Source: Breviolum minutum Mf 1.05b.01 (Eukaryota; Sar; Dinophyceae; Suessiales; Symbiodiniaceae). Taken from it: a stretch of DNA of 64,000 nt. The notes under the pieces were generated by a model. That model had not been told where the DNA came from. It saw nothing but the letters and a program-made list of their open reading frames with translations, and searched no databases. The stretch is from contig DF239434.1 of the NCBI GenBank assembly GCA_000507305.1, forward strand, positions 124,001 to 188,000. The letters are read 5' to 3'. This document shows, piece after piece, positions 47,506 through 61,900 of this stretch; the first letter of the stretch is position 1; each line of letters opens with the position of its first letter. The position numbers and the translations under genes were made by a program.

Positions 47506-48110
47506 GTCTCCGACGCTGGAGCTCTTTTTTCATGTGCTTCGTTCTGAAGCAATTCCTTTTGTCTTTGAAGACCCGGACCAATAGATTGAAATATCTTTAT
47601 TTCCCCTCTTTGCGGCCTTCTTTGACGGCAGAATATTGCAAACTGCATTAGATTTTGCCGGCCGCAAAGGCACTTTGGTTTTGTGCATCCTTCTTGTATA
47701 GATTAATTTGGCTGCAAACATTGCAGCGGCAAAAGGTTTTCCTATCTGCGACAAGTGCAGAACTGCTGTGCGATACTAACCGCCAGCGACTGGAAGTCTT
47801 CGTGCAGACTAATCTTTATAGATTGTTTCCCCAAAGTCTGTAGAAGGCTTTTCCAGAGACTTGTTTTGCTCACCCATGCGATCCGCAGAAAAAAAGTTGC
47901 CTGGAAACCTTTCCAAATTGGGTCGAGAATTCAAGTGAAGATGATGTATGAACCTGTATGAAATGCATTCAATTTTTTCAAATTGATGTGCTGGAGCATC
48001 CGGCGCCACCAAAATTGCAACAGGGACATGAAAATTCATGAATTTCTATGGGTTCTCCATGGATGTTCCATGGCTCTTCTGATGTTTTCATGGGTCACGT
48101 GGGCTTTAAG
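47506..48110. other. Intergenic stretch after ACC
   Basis: 3' flank of the carboxylase gene. No recognised coding sequence and no AATAAA-type signal that could be assigned. Confidence 0.4.
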
Positions 48111-48203
48111 GTTTGGGACCTCGAATACGCCCCGCACATCGGGTCCCACAGCGGGTCCAACAGCGGCGGCCCGGGACCTCCAAGCGGCGAGAGGGGAAGA
48201 AGG
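48111..48203 (+). CDS. Candidate 5' exon of the tandem-globin gene, Gly/Ser/Pro-rich
   Basis: A GC-rich 93-bp segment between acceptor TTTAAG and donor GTAAGG. It encodes VWDLEYAPHIGSHSGSNSGG and ends PSGERGRR: 31 codons in phase 0. The next exon candidate (49309) also starts in phase 0, so the two can be joined. It looks like a disordered N-terminal segment. Whether it belongs to the downstream gene or to a separate transcript is not settled. Confidence 0.45.
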
Positions 48204-48746
48204 GTAAGGTCCCAGGAAGTTCATGTTATTTAAATCTATTTGATGATATATAACCCATTTACTGTTCGCATTCCTAGTTATCTGATTTAATTATATATGA
48301 TTTCTTATTTCCATGGAGTTGGACAACAATGAAAAAACAACATGCAAGTTGGCATAGATTTCGGGTGATGACGTGACATCATTTGATCGAGAAGCTGATG
48401 CAACTGTGGTTTAGGTTTGGTGGATTTCCTCCACACAATGACCTTTTGATGCCTCTTGTATATCAAGAATTTGAAGGTTGGTGAAAGATCATTATTTGCA
48501 GTTGAAGTAGAGTTACCCAGATAAATCTGTAGATTCTAGATACAAGAGTGTGTCAGGAATCAAGTGCTGTGTTCTTTTGTTGAGTGTTGTAAGACTGTAA
48601 ATGTACAGAACCATCACTTGAACATGTTCCAACATGTGCTGTTGCGATAAGGGGACTAATTCAAACATGTGGGTACGAATTTGTATATTTTAAAGGCTAT
48701 TAAACATTGCTAAGAGCACCTTGGTGTAACACCCCGTTGAATACCC

Positions 48747-48866
48747 TATTAAACAGAAGGATTCCTTCCGTTTAATACAGAAATTGTTGACGGTTAAACA
48801 CCTATTAAACCGAGGGTCTCGTTTAATACCTATTAAACAAAGCTGGCCGGAGGCGCTCTTTTAATA
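48747..48866. repeat. Three consecutive TATTAAAC…GTTTAATA hairpins
   Basis: 48747-48777 folds with arms TATTAAACAGAAGGA and TCCTTCCGTTTAATA (one mismatch). 48803-48828 folds with TATTAAACCGAG and CTCGTTTAATA (one bulge). 48831-48866 retains only the outer ends, TATTAAAC and TTTTAATA. Loops differ while outer arms are kept. A further TATTAAAC copy lies near 48697. Could be a MITE-like family or a structured RNA. It lies in the presumed first intron of the globin gene or between genes. Confidence 0.7.
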
Positions 48867-49308
48867 CTAAAAAGCAATTCATGGCGCCATATTTAAGATT
48901 TAAACCCAACAATTCCTGTGCAGGAATGTCTCACGTTTCTTATGATTTATGTTGATGTTAAATTTTTTGGGGGAATATGATACAAACTATATAGTGATCA
49001 AGTTCAAAGGAGTTGATGATAGTTGATGATTTGGTATTTGCAGCAGTGTCCGTTTGATCTCAACAGCGCTTCCTCCGGGTTTTGGCTCCAGTGTCAACGT
49101 ATGTCGCGTTGGGGCTTCGGTTTCGGGATTTGCACACCTCACCGTCAGAGGCGGAGACTACAAAAAAGATTTAAAAATTTATTTTTTTTTCCATATAGGT
49201 TTCCTCAAAAAATGTAACAATACAGGGACTATCAATAACATCCTGCCATCATCAGGGTGTTTGTCTGATAGATGTCTCATAGCCCTGTTCCTGATGTCCG
49301 TTTGGCAG

Positions 49309-49359
49309 GCAATGTCTGACGATGATGTCGAGGAAACCGAGTTCCTGGACGATGCGGAG
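49309..49359 (+). CDS. Globin gene, acidic exon with possible start codon
   Basis: After TTTGGCAG the exon reads A-MSDDDVEETEFLDDAE and ends at a GC-type donor (GAG then GCACTT). ATG is 49312-49314. It may be the true start, if 48111-48203 belongs elsewhere, or an internal Met. The following exon (49741) joins in phase 0. Confidence 0.5.
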
Positions 49360-49950
49360 GCACTTTTTGGAAGTCAATTTCTCGGTGGCTCAAACCATTG
49401 CCCAACCATTCCTGGACAGCATAGCAAGGCCTTAAAGGATCCGCATCATCCTTATAAATCTGTATTTCTTGTATAGATTACTTATTTTAGATCACAACGG
49501 GATGTTGGTCCATGCGCAGTGATGCTCCCCAAAAATTGTGTCACACTAATCATCAGACTAGAACCCACCAAGAAAACCATCCAGATGATATCACAAACGG
49601 CAACAGAAACCCTGCACACAATGTCTTGAAGTTGGCAGACTCCCACGATTAGCATGTTTAAAATGGTTTAAATATATGTCTAGCGTTAACACCCCATTGT
49701 GAGTCATAGTAAAATCCACCCAAACTTGTCTTGTTCGCAGGAAGGGGCCGGAGAACAAGTGGATGCTTCAGGGGACGAGGTTCCCAATGAATTGAATGCG
49801 GAGGAAGTCATTGATATCGGTGCATTGGCAGAGGTACAAGACAAAGTCTTTGAGGCGCCGACAGGGGTGGAGGATGAAAATCCCCACGTAGTTGAGGCTG
49901 TGAGTGGTTAAGAATATTCAAACAGATCATAACAGTGATGATGATGATGA

Positions 49951-49987
<37 letters not shown>

Positions 49988-52900
49988 CGACGACGACGAC
50001 GACGACAACCACAACAACAACAACAACAACAACAACAAATACAAATAAAAACAAATAGGAATAACAAAAATGATCATAACTCCCTCAGTTTATAAGCTTA
50101 TACCAGTACCAGTTCCAAATGGTGACACGTTTCCCCGGTGATGGAAACGCTCACAAATCCCGTTGGTTCGGTTTTAACGGGTCTCTGGGTCAAGAGCTTG
50201 GAGAAGACGGGTCGAAGATATTGAAAAAGTACCATGTTACGAGGAATTGACCCCTGGGTTGAGAGGTGGTTGCTTCCATCTTATACAAGTGGCCATGGGC
50301 CAATTAAAGGGCCAATTGCAATCAAGCTGCGGGAAGTTTTTGTGTGAGACCTGGGCAATGAAAACTCTGAGATGCCTAGAATACGACTGATCACTTGTGA
50401 GTGGTGTGAAATAAGATTGATGACGATGCAAGAATTAATATTACGAATAGAGTTTTTTGAGGTGCTGGGTACTGTTTTTTTCAAACACTGCTTGACTAAA
50501 GTTATGCAGTGGGAAGCTTTCGTTACTACTGGTGCCACCACCTTCAATTAATTGAGGAAATTATGTTGGGGGGTGGATGGTACTGCCACCATCTTGAAGA
50601 GGGTGGTCATGATATGATCATACTAGCATACTAGTACTTGCTGTAGCTGGTGATCCTTTGGATTATCAGGTGGGCGCTACTGCTGGTGAACTTCTCAAGT
50701 GACCACCCCAACAGTGTCGACCTGACCAGGAGATTCAGCTTCCTTCCGATATCATTGAAGAGGCCAGCAATCACAAGTGCGTGCGCATGGTGTCATAGGT
50801 TCACGGGGTTCATGGACAAAATCATGTAGATACATTGTAGATACTATGCCAGTTGATTGTGAACTTGAATGAACATATTGATGTCGAGAGTCTAATGCTT
50901 TCCCATTTTCTTTCTAGATGAATCCTTCGTCGGCCGGTCTCAAACATTTCTTCGGACGCCCGGTGAACCACGCCAGGCACAAGCAGGTTGGAATTCCTTC
51001 ATCCAGTTGTCCAGTTCCCGAGACGCAGCAGGCCCTGGTTATTCCCCCCAAGATTCAACGACTTGGCCCGGCGCAAGCAGCCAAACCTCAAACACAAACC
51101 TTTAAGGGGTTTCTTGAGGTTCAAGAGGAAATATAAGGTGGCCTGTTTGGAGAGAAACCTAGATGTTATGAAGATGGATATGTTACAAATCCTTGGAGTT
51201 TCGCCCACGCTTCTGACTCTGAACATGGTGTTTGCTGCCATTTTGGAAATGCTAATCTCAGATTGATAAACCAGCGGCTGTTTACTCGGGGGTCACTTGA
51301 TGAGAAAGCCCATCAAAAAGTCAAGTGTTTATCAATCCAGCATCAGCACTCGACAGTAATACCCAAAGCATCTCATACGTATGGCCAAAAATTAACGAAA
51401 ATAAGGTCCCTAATTTACAATCACCCAAATTTATCCAATGAACAACTGTCCCTAAAAACAAGGTCCAAAAATGACAAAATACACTCCCTGAAACTAACTG
51501 ACTTTTAGCCCTGAAAAATAGGCCTAGGCCGGGCCCCAAAAGGAAACTAAAAAGTATATATTCCAAGCCATCCATTTCCTGGGTGAGTTTCTCAGGGAGG
51601 GTCGTGAGTTTCTCCATCCCATCCAATCCTCGGATCCCTGAAAAGGTGAAGCTATATATGCAGCCCTGTTTGATGCTGCTCCCAGTCTCCAATCTCTTTT
51701 CAAGACACCAAGGCCCTTGGGTTTTTGGTGGCGGCGAATCGTTTCGGAAACCTTTGATTTGTTGACAAGCTCCAAAAGTCGCATGTTTTGAATATTTGTC
51801 TATATGCTTTCATTAATGCGTTGTATCTCGTAGGTAAAAAAATAAAGATACATAACAATTTGCATGGTCGACATTTGTAGGGTATCTAAATGGTTTTTGA
51901 ACGTGACAACTGCAGGATAGTGAGATGAAAGATGATGGGACACATTCAGGTCCTTTTCCATCTAGCAATCGCTTGTTTTTTGTTTCGGGTCTCATGTAGT
52001 TGACAATGCATGCCTGCAAGGTCAGTGATGGCCATGCGCTTCATGAATGGTTTGACGGGAATTATCAACGCCTTGAGTACACCATCGGGTTTGAAAGTGA
52101 TGGTGGAAACGCTAGGCTTTCAACATTTGGATTTAGATCCTTGGCGCGCGAGAGTTAAATGGAAGCATATTGGTTGGGAAATTGAAGTGAGTCAACTGCC
52201 TTTCGTTCGGCAGACCTTTTTGCGGTGCTGTTTCTGAATTTGAATCGAAATGCAGAAGGTACAGAGCCATTGTTCACTCTTAGAGAAGCCCAGTCAAGAT
52301 ATGACTCACCCCCTCTCTAGCATCAATCTCCATGCATCAAGTCTCTTCAGGAATGACTTGCAGAATTCCTCTCACTCTTTAGTCCTCCCCAAGATTCATG
52401 GCATGTTAAAGATAGTTGAGATAATTTTGAAGCTATGTATACATTAGCTATGTGCATTCATGGACAATTTATGATGTTCCAAGAAACCACAAAAAAAACA
52501 TCTACAGTATCAGTATGATACCGAGCTGACTTGTATTGCTGCTCAGCTCGGCTAGCCCTTCCATGGGTGACCATCAAACCCAAGGATGTGACGGTTCCAC
52601 GAGTGGCCATTTTTCGTGATGCCATTGTCGACCTCTTTGACATGGAATTGGGCACAAGGCACATGGAAATCGATGAATCCTGGAAAACCACTTGATAAGT
52701 GAAATCCCAATATATCTGTGTTACAAGATTGTGATCCTCCCAAGCGGTAAAAGGATGTTGTCAGCATGCTCCAGACGGGTTCGGAAGGGTAGTGAAGAAG
52801 GGAAGTGTCCAGCGTACTTGTACGCTCAGCGTGTTTTCTTTAAATTGGAATGGCTCATGTTTGTGATGTTTCCCCGTAGTTTTCTGTTTGGTATGTTTGC

Positions 52901-55900
52901 GAATTCTTGAGTGAGTGTGTTAAGGAAATTGGAACTAATCAGTTATATAATGCCTGGGAAGCCAAGTTGTCTATTGTTCTTTTTCATCAATATCTTGCTG
53001 ATTTGATGATTGTATCTTTTGTTGGGAAATGACCAAACCCTGGGCTTTCAACCGCTGGGACTGCGGTGCTTGACGTTGGAGACCCTCATAGGTTCACTTC
53101 CAAGATGAGGGCCGGACTTTCTGCTATCATGAACTACGTGGGTGGAGCCATTATCTACATTCGCCATTTGACTGCATCACTCCGATCTGTATGCAGCGAA
53201 GGTTTTCCAAAACATGCAAAGGTTGAAGAATCGATTGGAGCATCTGATGAGTCATTGTGAAGTTTATTGCTTTTTTTCCAGAAAATATTCCTCAACCAAA
53301 AAATATCAAAAAAAAAATTATTCGCCTTTAATCAATTAAAAAAAAAACTCCCCCCGCAACAAAGAATAATTCCCCCCCCCTTAATTTGAATACTCCCGCC
53401 TCAACACAAAAAAAACCTTAATTTAACAAACATACCCCTCAACACAAAAGTAAAATGAAATCCCATCTCAACAAAATTGTTTCCCCAAATATCCCCAAAT
53501 AATTTCAAAAATCCGCGTCAACAACGAATTGATTCCCCCCTTACTTTCAACAACCCACCTTGAACAAGCAATGATTCCACTCCCAGTTTTCAAATTCCCC
53601 TCTTGACAGAAAATAGTTCACCCCCCTTAAATTGGAAAAGAGTATATATCATGTCGGGGGAAAAAAAAAAAATTGAAATGACATCCCCAAGGATCTTTTT
53701 TTTCACCTGTTTTCTGAGGTAGAGAGTATGCAGGTCGAATACGCATTTTGAATACAAGCTGGAGAACGGCCTGCAACAAGGCAACCACCGAAAACCCATG
53801 GGTTTTTGAGATCGCGGCCTCGGATGGTCACAAATTTGACGGCTGACATGTTAGTTATACTTCACCCGATTGGAATCATGCTATGTGGTATACATAATGA
53901 TAATAGATAGGCTACAGGTATAGATAATAGATAGGTCAGATAGGTATAGAAGATGGTAGAAGAATTGAACTTTCATGTTGGAGGCTTTTGGCACAGACAA
54001 ATGCTTTGCAACTGTGCCTATGATTTTGAGATCTCAAATTGGAATCCCTAGCTCTTTGGTTCAAGCTTTTGAAGACGTACACCCCTAGTTCTCATATGAA
54101 GTATATGTATTATATGTCAATAGTTCGGGTTGTTTGATTTCAATGGCAGGTTACACTAATAAATAAGAACTCTTCTAGTCCGTCATGCGAGTCTCCATTA
54201 CTTTCGTCCAAATTATATTGATGTGAGGTAGTCGCCCACCCCATGTAATTTGTAGACGGATAATACCTGTTCTTCACTTTGTTTACCAAATTCTTGGTGA
54301 AGTACTGCAATTTATATAGCCTTGAACATTATACTTGGTAAAATGAAATGAAATGCAATTGTTAATATTTGGTCGATCTGATGATTTGGTTAGTCCCTCA
54401 TTCACTGGTTGATTGATCCCGCACCCACAGGATGCGAGTGACTTGGAGGAGCGCTCCAACCTGTGTTCCATGCAGATACCAGGGCATGACTTGACAACCT
54501 GGCAAAGGTATTTGTATGACAAAGGTGTCGATTGTGATATATTCTGATTACAACAGTCATCACAGTCAGACTTTTTATCAATCCTTTTTTGAGGTGTAGT
54601 CGGAATGAATGTAATTTGATGTTTGATTTTACATTTCTGATTTTGTCAATCCCTTTGATACTGGTAGGTGTGGCTCACTGTAACAACACCTAGCAGTTCG
54701 GATGATCTGTCAAAATATAGCATGGAATTTGATTCTGCGTTTGGTTTGGAAATGTTTGGAAGGAATTTTCACCGGCCTTCAGTTCCAGCTAAGTGAATAG
54801 ATCCACCAAACAGAGACATACTTGCTGCTCTGCTGGCCACAGGAGGCTCTCTTAGAACCTGCTGAGAAGGATGGAGAAGGTCCATTGTCCAGTGACTGGA
54901 GCCAGTGATGAATATGAGTTTGGATATGGGGGTTTCCTAAAATGATGGTACTCCAAAATGGATGATTTATAATGGAAAACCCTAGTAAAATGGATGATTT
55001 GGAGGTACCACCATTTTTGGAAACAACCATATGTACCCCTATTTGTGTGAATAGTGATATCAGGTAACGTCAGCTGAAATTTCCTCAAAGTGGAAGTGGA
55101 ATCCTCCAAGATACACTTGCAGAAAAAGGGATCCTTTTGCAGATGAAAGCTGTGAGAAGTGGAGCCCATGTAAACACGAATTATTGCACTCTTGGGGAAA
55201 ATGAATTTTGATAAGAGCCTAAGAGCCCATATTATGATGCGTAATATTGAATATAAAAGTATATACGATTACATCATAGTTCTATACATCATACCTAATC
55301 ACCCTAGTAATTTTTATATCTCCACATATTCATCTTGCGTCCTTTTCAAGAGAATAAAGTTTGAGAAGTTCCGCGACTTAGCACCTTGGCAGGCGATGAC
55401 AAGGCAGATGCCAAAGCGGAGATAAAGGAAGATCCCAATGGTAAGGATGATCCCAATGCTGGCAAAGCACAAGGTAAACAAGGCAGCCATTGGGTGGGTC
55501 ATGAATCCTCGTTTACCTGGCGATCGCAAGGCAATGCCTTGGAGTGATATAGCCTCACACATCATAGTTCCTTTATGGTTGTTCAGCTGAAAATTGATGA
55601 TGCAAGCATATGAAGGCCATGTCATGAAATGCATTGAAATGCCATCAATCAAGTATGATTCAATCATCAAAGACTTGTCGAAACTAGCGGATTTTTTTGC
55701 CTTGAATTGAAGAGTTGACGTTTGTAACCCCGAACAACGATGACTATGCTGCACCATGTGGGCATAACAATCCAAATTGAATAAGCCCAACACCCATTTA
55801 TTCCGATAGAAATGGTGAATTTGGTGTGAATGTGAGAATCTGAAAACTGAATACTGGACTTAGGCCTTAACAAACTTTCAAGTCACCTTCTGCACTGGTG

Positions 55901-58900
55901 TTTCTCTCAAGTACAACCCACCATTTTCTGGCAACAATTTAGTAGTCCCACAATTTGGATCGATATCGCTGGCATGTTTTTTCGGGAAAAAGGCGCAATT
56001 TGGTGATTCCCCAGACCATTGGATAAGAGTCACCGCCAGGATGACATCACAATAGACTCGGGGATCGCAAGCTTAAGACTTTCATGAATTATTGATGATT
56101 GTTATGGACTATCACATTTGCTTGGCTTGAGAATCCACGGATCAATTGAGCAATTCTCATCCACTGCAGCTTATTGGGGTGGTACCTCCCAACCCTTCAC
56201 GACTTCCTTTTGTTCAGGTGGTGAGTCCTTGATCTCCAAGCATCTTGGCCTCCAACCAGAATGCTTCGATTGGGATTTCCGTTGGATAAGTTAAAAGTAA
56301 TAACAGAAATCAGTTGGGTGATCTTCAGTGGGAGGACGCTCGATAGGAATCGATTGGTCTTGGGATGAACCACAAATGATTTCCTGCATCAAGCGGCCAG
56401 AGTGTTCTACGTTTCTTTTAAGAACTCCGGTTGCTTAAAGAGCTCTTTGTTCACGTTTCTTCAGTTTTGGAAATTTGGACACATGCTGTTATTTCCCACG
56501 CTCGAAACGGCACCAGTTGCTGTGAATCAAGGATTCAATCTCAGATGCAAGTGTCACTGGGCGCCAAAAGACTCAAGCAGCGCCAACATTCATGATCCCG
56601 AAAGCTATGGATGGCATTCCTGCCATCCAGATTGTTGCCCTTTCCAACAGACAATTCCATGTTCATTTCTACATTGTTGCGGAGTGATTTGTGGGTTAGC
56701 CAATACCACCGCTGGTCATCTTCTAAGTGCAATTTCAATTGCCATGGCTTGTGTTCCCCCAAACATGACATCAATCGCAGTAGTCTTGTTGTCCATGGCA
56801 AATTCTTATGTTTTTCATATGGCTGCGTTTTTTTTCAACAAAACACTAGGTGTGTAGACCAGGTGACTCATTGAAGTGAAAAACATACTTACAAACATGT
56901 GGCAAATCAAAAGACATCCGAACAACGGCCGGTCGATTCAACCATATTCAACCCTTGAGGTCTTTTTCACTCCTTATTTGAAATTTAGTGAGTGGATCAT
57001 AGTGGATCCGTGGCAGCCATCCAAAGTCATGACAGGAAACAAAGGTCCTCAACCAGTCGCAGGAGGGCAAAAAGTGTCCACCAAATTCTATTAAGAAATC
57101 AACAAATCAAAAGGTGATTGCAAGAGAACCCTTTGAGGGATGATTTGAAAGATAAAGTCCCCTTTAGGAACCACACTAGCTCGAATTTTTAGATTCATGA
57201 AAAGAGTGCTTTGGAAATTCAGTCAGCTGGAGCTACAAGAAGGACATCCTGCCACAAAATTTACCACTAGTGACACTTAAGGCCTAAAACCTTCAATGAG
57301 ATGTTCCTCTTCAATGCGGCGGTCATGGGCTTTGGAAATAGTGCATGGATGCACTTGGTGCTAGAACAGCGCCTTGGTTTGCCTTAGTGTTGGAGCCATT
57401 GATGCACAACTCTCTGAAAGGATCCTAGGGCGTTTGAGGGCAAAAGTGATGATTGCTTGAAGGTGGAACATTTCATGTTGGCTAAGACCGTCAAGAAAAC
57501 ATGGAAGCCTCTCTTCATTTGGACATCTTGATTTTCTATCTCTTCAGTTGTTGCTGAAAACATCACCCAACTTGGAATTCTAAGCAGTGCTGCACCTCTC
57601 TCCTGGATGAGTAAGAACAGTACAAGCCCAAATCCACAACTAAAGTGATGGTTCTGCAACAGTTGATAGTTCTGGCTACACTTCAAAGCTATGTGGTCAA
57701 CACAAAGCCCCCAAGTGAGATTGATATAGGTTTGTTGAAAGGAAGATTAGAATAGATTAATTATATGTATTGGATACTACCGTGATGATCTATAACCCAC
57801 CCCACGAAACAAGAAGAGGTTGGCCAAGATGCCATTTCAAACAAGAGTTGTTTTAGACAAAAGGAGCAAGATGATACTTAATTCGATTTCATTAGATTTC
57901 TGATTGATCTTATGGTACAAAACACTTGCAAAAATGTAAGCAACTCTCGATTCAACTGCAGTCTCATCAGGAGTTTGAGATGGAGTGCGGTTGAACGGTT
58001 ATGGATGGTTAACCGAATTTGACGAGGATGTTAGCATCCCAGCCTAAACTAGGCCAATCTGTTGTAGATTCCCTGAGTTTACTGTAGACATGTGTAGACA
58101 TTTGGACGGTAGCCTGAATTCGCGGGCACGCACGGTTTTGATAACACTTGCAGGTCACATGTGTTTCTTTGAATCAAACTAACCCAGCTTTGCTATGTTT
58201 TGCTTGCTTCCATCGACAAACACCAGATTTTGCGAACTGACCCCATGCAGCCATCATCCTTTTGGCCGTAGAATCCTGAAACGATGGTCCAAAAAATGGT
58301 GAGGTTTGACGCGATGGTCACGAATGTGGCCAACTCGTATCGACTTCAGGTAACACAAAAAGTGGCGGATGAATGGGATCAGGATGGTAAAAGGAGCTGG
58401 TGTCAAGGCGTAGACATCTTACTTCTAGATGATTTGGCGAAAACCCTTTAAATTTGAAGAGTTTGAGGGTCATATTGAATGATCTTGATCTGTGTTCCTG
58501 TGGCTCATTTCGCTAGTGCGTGCAAGAAGTTTCGCATGTTCACATCTTCGTTGGTGCTTGCAAAGGGGATTGTGGCATGGCAAATGATAGGTAATGCAAC
58601 AGGACATCCTGATAAAAACACTCATACAGTACAGAAAGAAATGATTCGACTAACATTCTTCAGTGATTGTTTGTGAAAGATGTTGAAAGTGGTTTTGTGA
58701 CGACCATCAACCGGAAAAGTTGCGAATCGGTGGCACCAGATCTTCCAATGGGTTGTGCCACTGATAAGCGCTCTTGGTGATGTTGGTAGTTACAACTGCC
58801 GGCATTCAATTCACGCGTCTTGCATCTTACATTGCAATGTACAGAAACTGAAAAATCTGACCAGCCATTTGCCCTACCATGTTGTTGAAACACTGCCCAT

Positions 58901-61900
58901 CGGTCGACGGTTACTTACCGCGCCAGGAAGAGTGCGATGTCCTTTCCCTTGTCCTGGCCCAGTACGAGGCCAAAGACCAACAGATGAATTGTGTCCCGAC
59001 ATGGACGGCTTTGCAAACTGATCTAAGTTTTTTCGCCCTGTATTTTTGGGTAGTTCAAAGCATTCCCAAGAATGATGATCAATAATGTGTTTGAATTTCT
59101 AGAATAATTTATCTTCAGTACTGTTTGTTCACATCACATTGGATGCACTAAGAAGGCTCACAAGGTCACAAGATCATGAAATTTCCAAAGATAGAAACCA
59201 CATGCTGCAGATAAGATAGAGCACCCACGCAGCATGTGTAGAGAGCGAGAGAGTGTTCCAATGCATAAATCCCCGCGATGGCTTCAAATTGATGGAGCAA
59301 GAAGTTCTTGACGGTGGAGATTGCAGTACATAAGCCAACGTCCTCTCAGGAGTTTAAATTGCATGCTTGAGCTGTTCCTGAAGATCAACTCCGTTTGAAG
59401 ATGTGTTTGTATGTGTTTATTCTTCAAAATTCGTGGTACCTTTGAGGAGCATGACACAGCCACCATAACAGCCCACTTCAGATGCTCCATTGTCCCTTAT
59501 TCAGCGCACTCTGTCAGGGCGAGATCATCTTGTCAGAATTCAAGGCTGTAATGTTGGCGTCCTTGAGGTCGTTGGTACCAAAGGACTGAAAGTCAGGGTG
59601 TGGGAATGGCTCGAGGTGGTGATACCCCCAACACCCAACAAGTTTACATACGTCTATCCGATAGCAATCTTCTGTTTTTTTTTATATATTCTTGATATGA
59701 ATTAGCAGACTGGAATCTGCTTTGGAAAGCAAAAACCATCAAAAACCATCCACCGACCAACTTCGAAGGGGTTGAGGATCCTCCTTTCCAAAACCCTTAG
59801 AAGTGACTGTATGTTAATGGCACTTGGCAGGCCATGTCTACACCTAAAGCAGCTAGAATTCAACTATTCCCAAAAAGAAAATGGAGCCTCAAAATTGAAT
59901 ACATTCGCTGAATGCAGAAAGCGAAGCTTTGTGATGACAATGTGTTGAATCCGAAAAAGTAGCAACAACACGTAGAAACTGGACCCTTCCCTCCTGCCCC
60001 TTTCTCCTTTCCTTTGCATCGTTCTCTATCTTTTTGTTGCGTTTGTTGCTTCGTAACCGGCCATTTCTGGGCTAAATGTCCATTGCAGGACTGGGATTCT
60101 GCGCACGAAGTTGCGTGGAATTGGTTTTGGGAGAATGTGGATCCTTGGGATTTACCGCAATTGGACGGTTGGAAAGATTGGAAAGAAAAACCATGGTTAT
60201 GCCTTGAAAGGGAGTTGTTTGGAGCTGAGGATTATCCTAGATCTCTTCAAAATGTGGAGCTACGTTGTTTGCCGTCACCAAGGAAGATCTATGATTGAAA
60301 TGATACTGTAGGATCAGTGATCATTGCCACATAGACTTTGTGAGTTCTACCAGCCTGAGTGATCGGAGGAAACTTTCTGTTCTGGACATGCTTTGCAACC
60401 ATATGGCATCATATAAAATATGAAGTTATAAATTATGCCCATGGCTCTCTTTGTGTAGGTAGTGAGACCGAGTTGAAGTATCTACTACTTGTCATGGGGT
60501 GTAAATACACGAGTAATTACAGTAGTACTCGGAGGTAACTACTTAGTATACTAAGCCAAGACCTGGCCACTTCCATGTGTGATATTACCAAAGGGATCTC
60601 TGACCATCGGCCTCCTCAGGAACGCATGTTGAAGGCAATCATGGGGAAACCCACTGTTCAACAAGCGTCATTGGAACGCTTCATCATGAGTTTGGACGAG
60701 GCAAAGCAGGGCAAAGGGGGGGTGTTTTTGTTGTTTTGAAAGTAGGCCATGCAGCGAAAGATATAAACACAGGTCCTTCTATGTGAGGATCTATGGATGG
60801 AAAGTGATGCGATGCCATGTGAGGTGATGTGATGTGATGTCATATATATATATATATCAAATTTGGAATGTTATATACACCATTCCATAGTTTGAAGGAA
60901 CTGCAGTACAGATTCCTGCCTATTCATATCAGTTTAAGCGTGTGAGATTGGGGCTGCAGTCAAGAATTCAGTGTTCCTAATCAGAATTTGTTCTTGCTGA
61001 ATGGTTGGGAATTTCGAGATGGTTCCAGCCACCAAGTGATTGAAGCAGTGAACACTCCTCAAAAAGTGAGGAAGTGCAACTTGAGTTGAAGGAGTTGATG
61101 AAAAGATCTTGAAATCTGGAGAAAGTGACCTGAAATACCATGAAATACGTGTACCTATCTATTCAAATCCGCAACACAATGCTGGGTTCCAAGATGTACT
61201 CTTTGTCACGTTGTCTTGGACTAGGACAACCTGACCTACTTGCGCCGTGAGATCTACAAGAGGCACAGCGTTCTGAAAAAATGTAAGATATTGCAACATG
61301 TTTTCCCGCAGGGTTCGTACTACTTCAGACATCAAAAAAGGATAACAGATGAACTATGAAAAGGAAGTGACTCATGTTTCCCCAACTTCCCAAGCTGTTT
61401 CCTTTTCAGTGCCAGCTTTTTTTGTCCCTGGACTGCAGGTTCTTCACTGTGGCGCCTGCAGGGCAGGAGAACTCGGAGGGTATGGGGGTTGATGGAAACA
61501 GAACGGTGTCAAGCAAGTCACAGCTTGGCATCTTTGAGTCTTTTGAGTGTCAGAAATTGAAATCCTTAACAATTAATTTGATTCATCAAATTGATGCATT
61601 CCAAAAAATACCTATTGGAATTGCTCAGTCGTCACCCCAAATTGTGAATTAGTGTATCTAGGTTGGTTTCAGTCTAGTAGTTTGGAGCCTCAAAACTTGG
61701 CTTCAGCTGTGAATAGTTATACCCTGGACCCTGATATTCATTATATGATATCTGGTCAAATTATAGCGACCTCACACGACCTGGGCCTGCAAATGGTGGT
61801 TTAGTAAGGGATCATCCCTTTATTTCAGGGAAATCTAGGTTGGTGAAATACTATATTTTGGCCAGATTATGTCATGTTGTTTGTCAAGAACACGATTGAG

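Noticed and set aside
49904..50095. Poly-Asp/Gln frame following the acidic exon
   Set aside because: Downstream of a clear GTGAGT donor and a stop codon; simple repeat in an intron.
55314..55793. Minus-strand 159-codon frame with hydrophobic stretches, possible membrane protein
   Set aside because: Overlaps a well-bounded plus-strand Asp/Lys exon; hydrophobic residues are the expected complement of its codons.
56402..56857. Plus-strand 151-codon frame with Cys-rich middle and hydrophobic end
   Set aside because: Cys/His spacing fits no zinc-finger family, and alternative frames look equally good.
57384..57686. Minus-strand 100-codon frame with protein-like composition
   Set aside because: No motif, no splice partner, and opposite to the surrounding gene; not supported.
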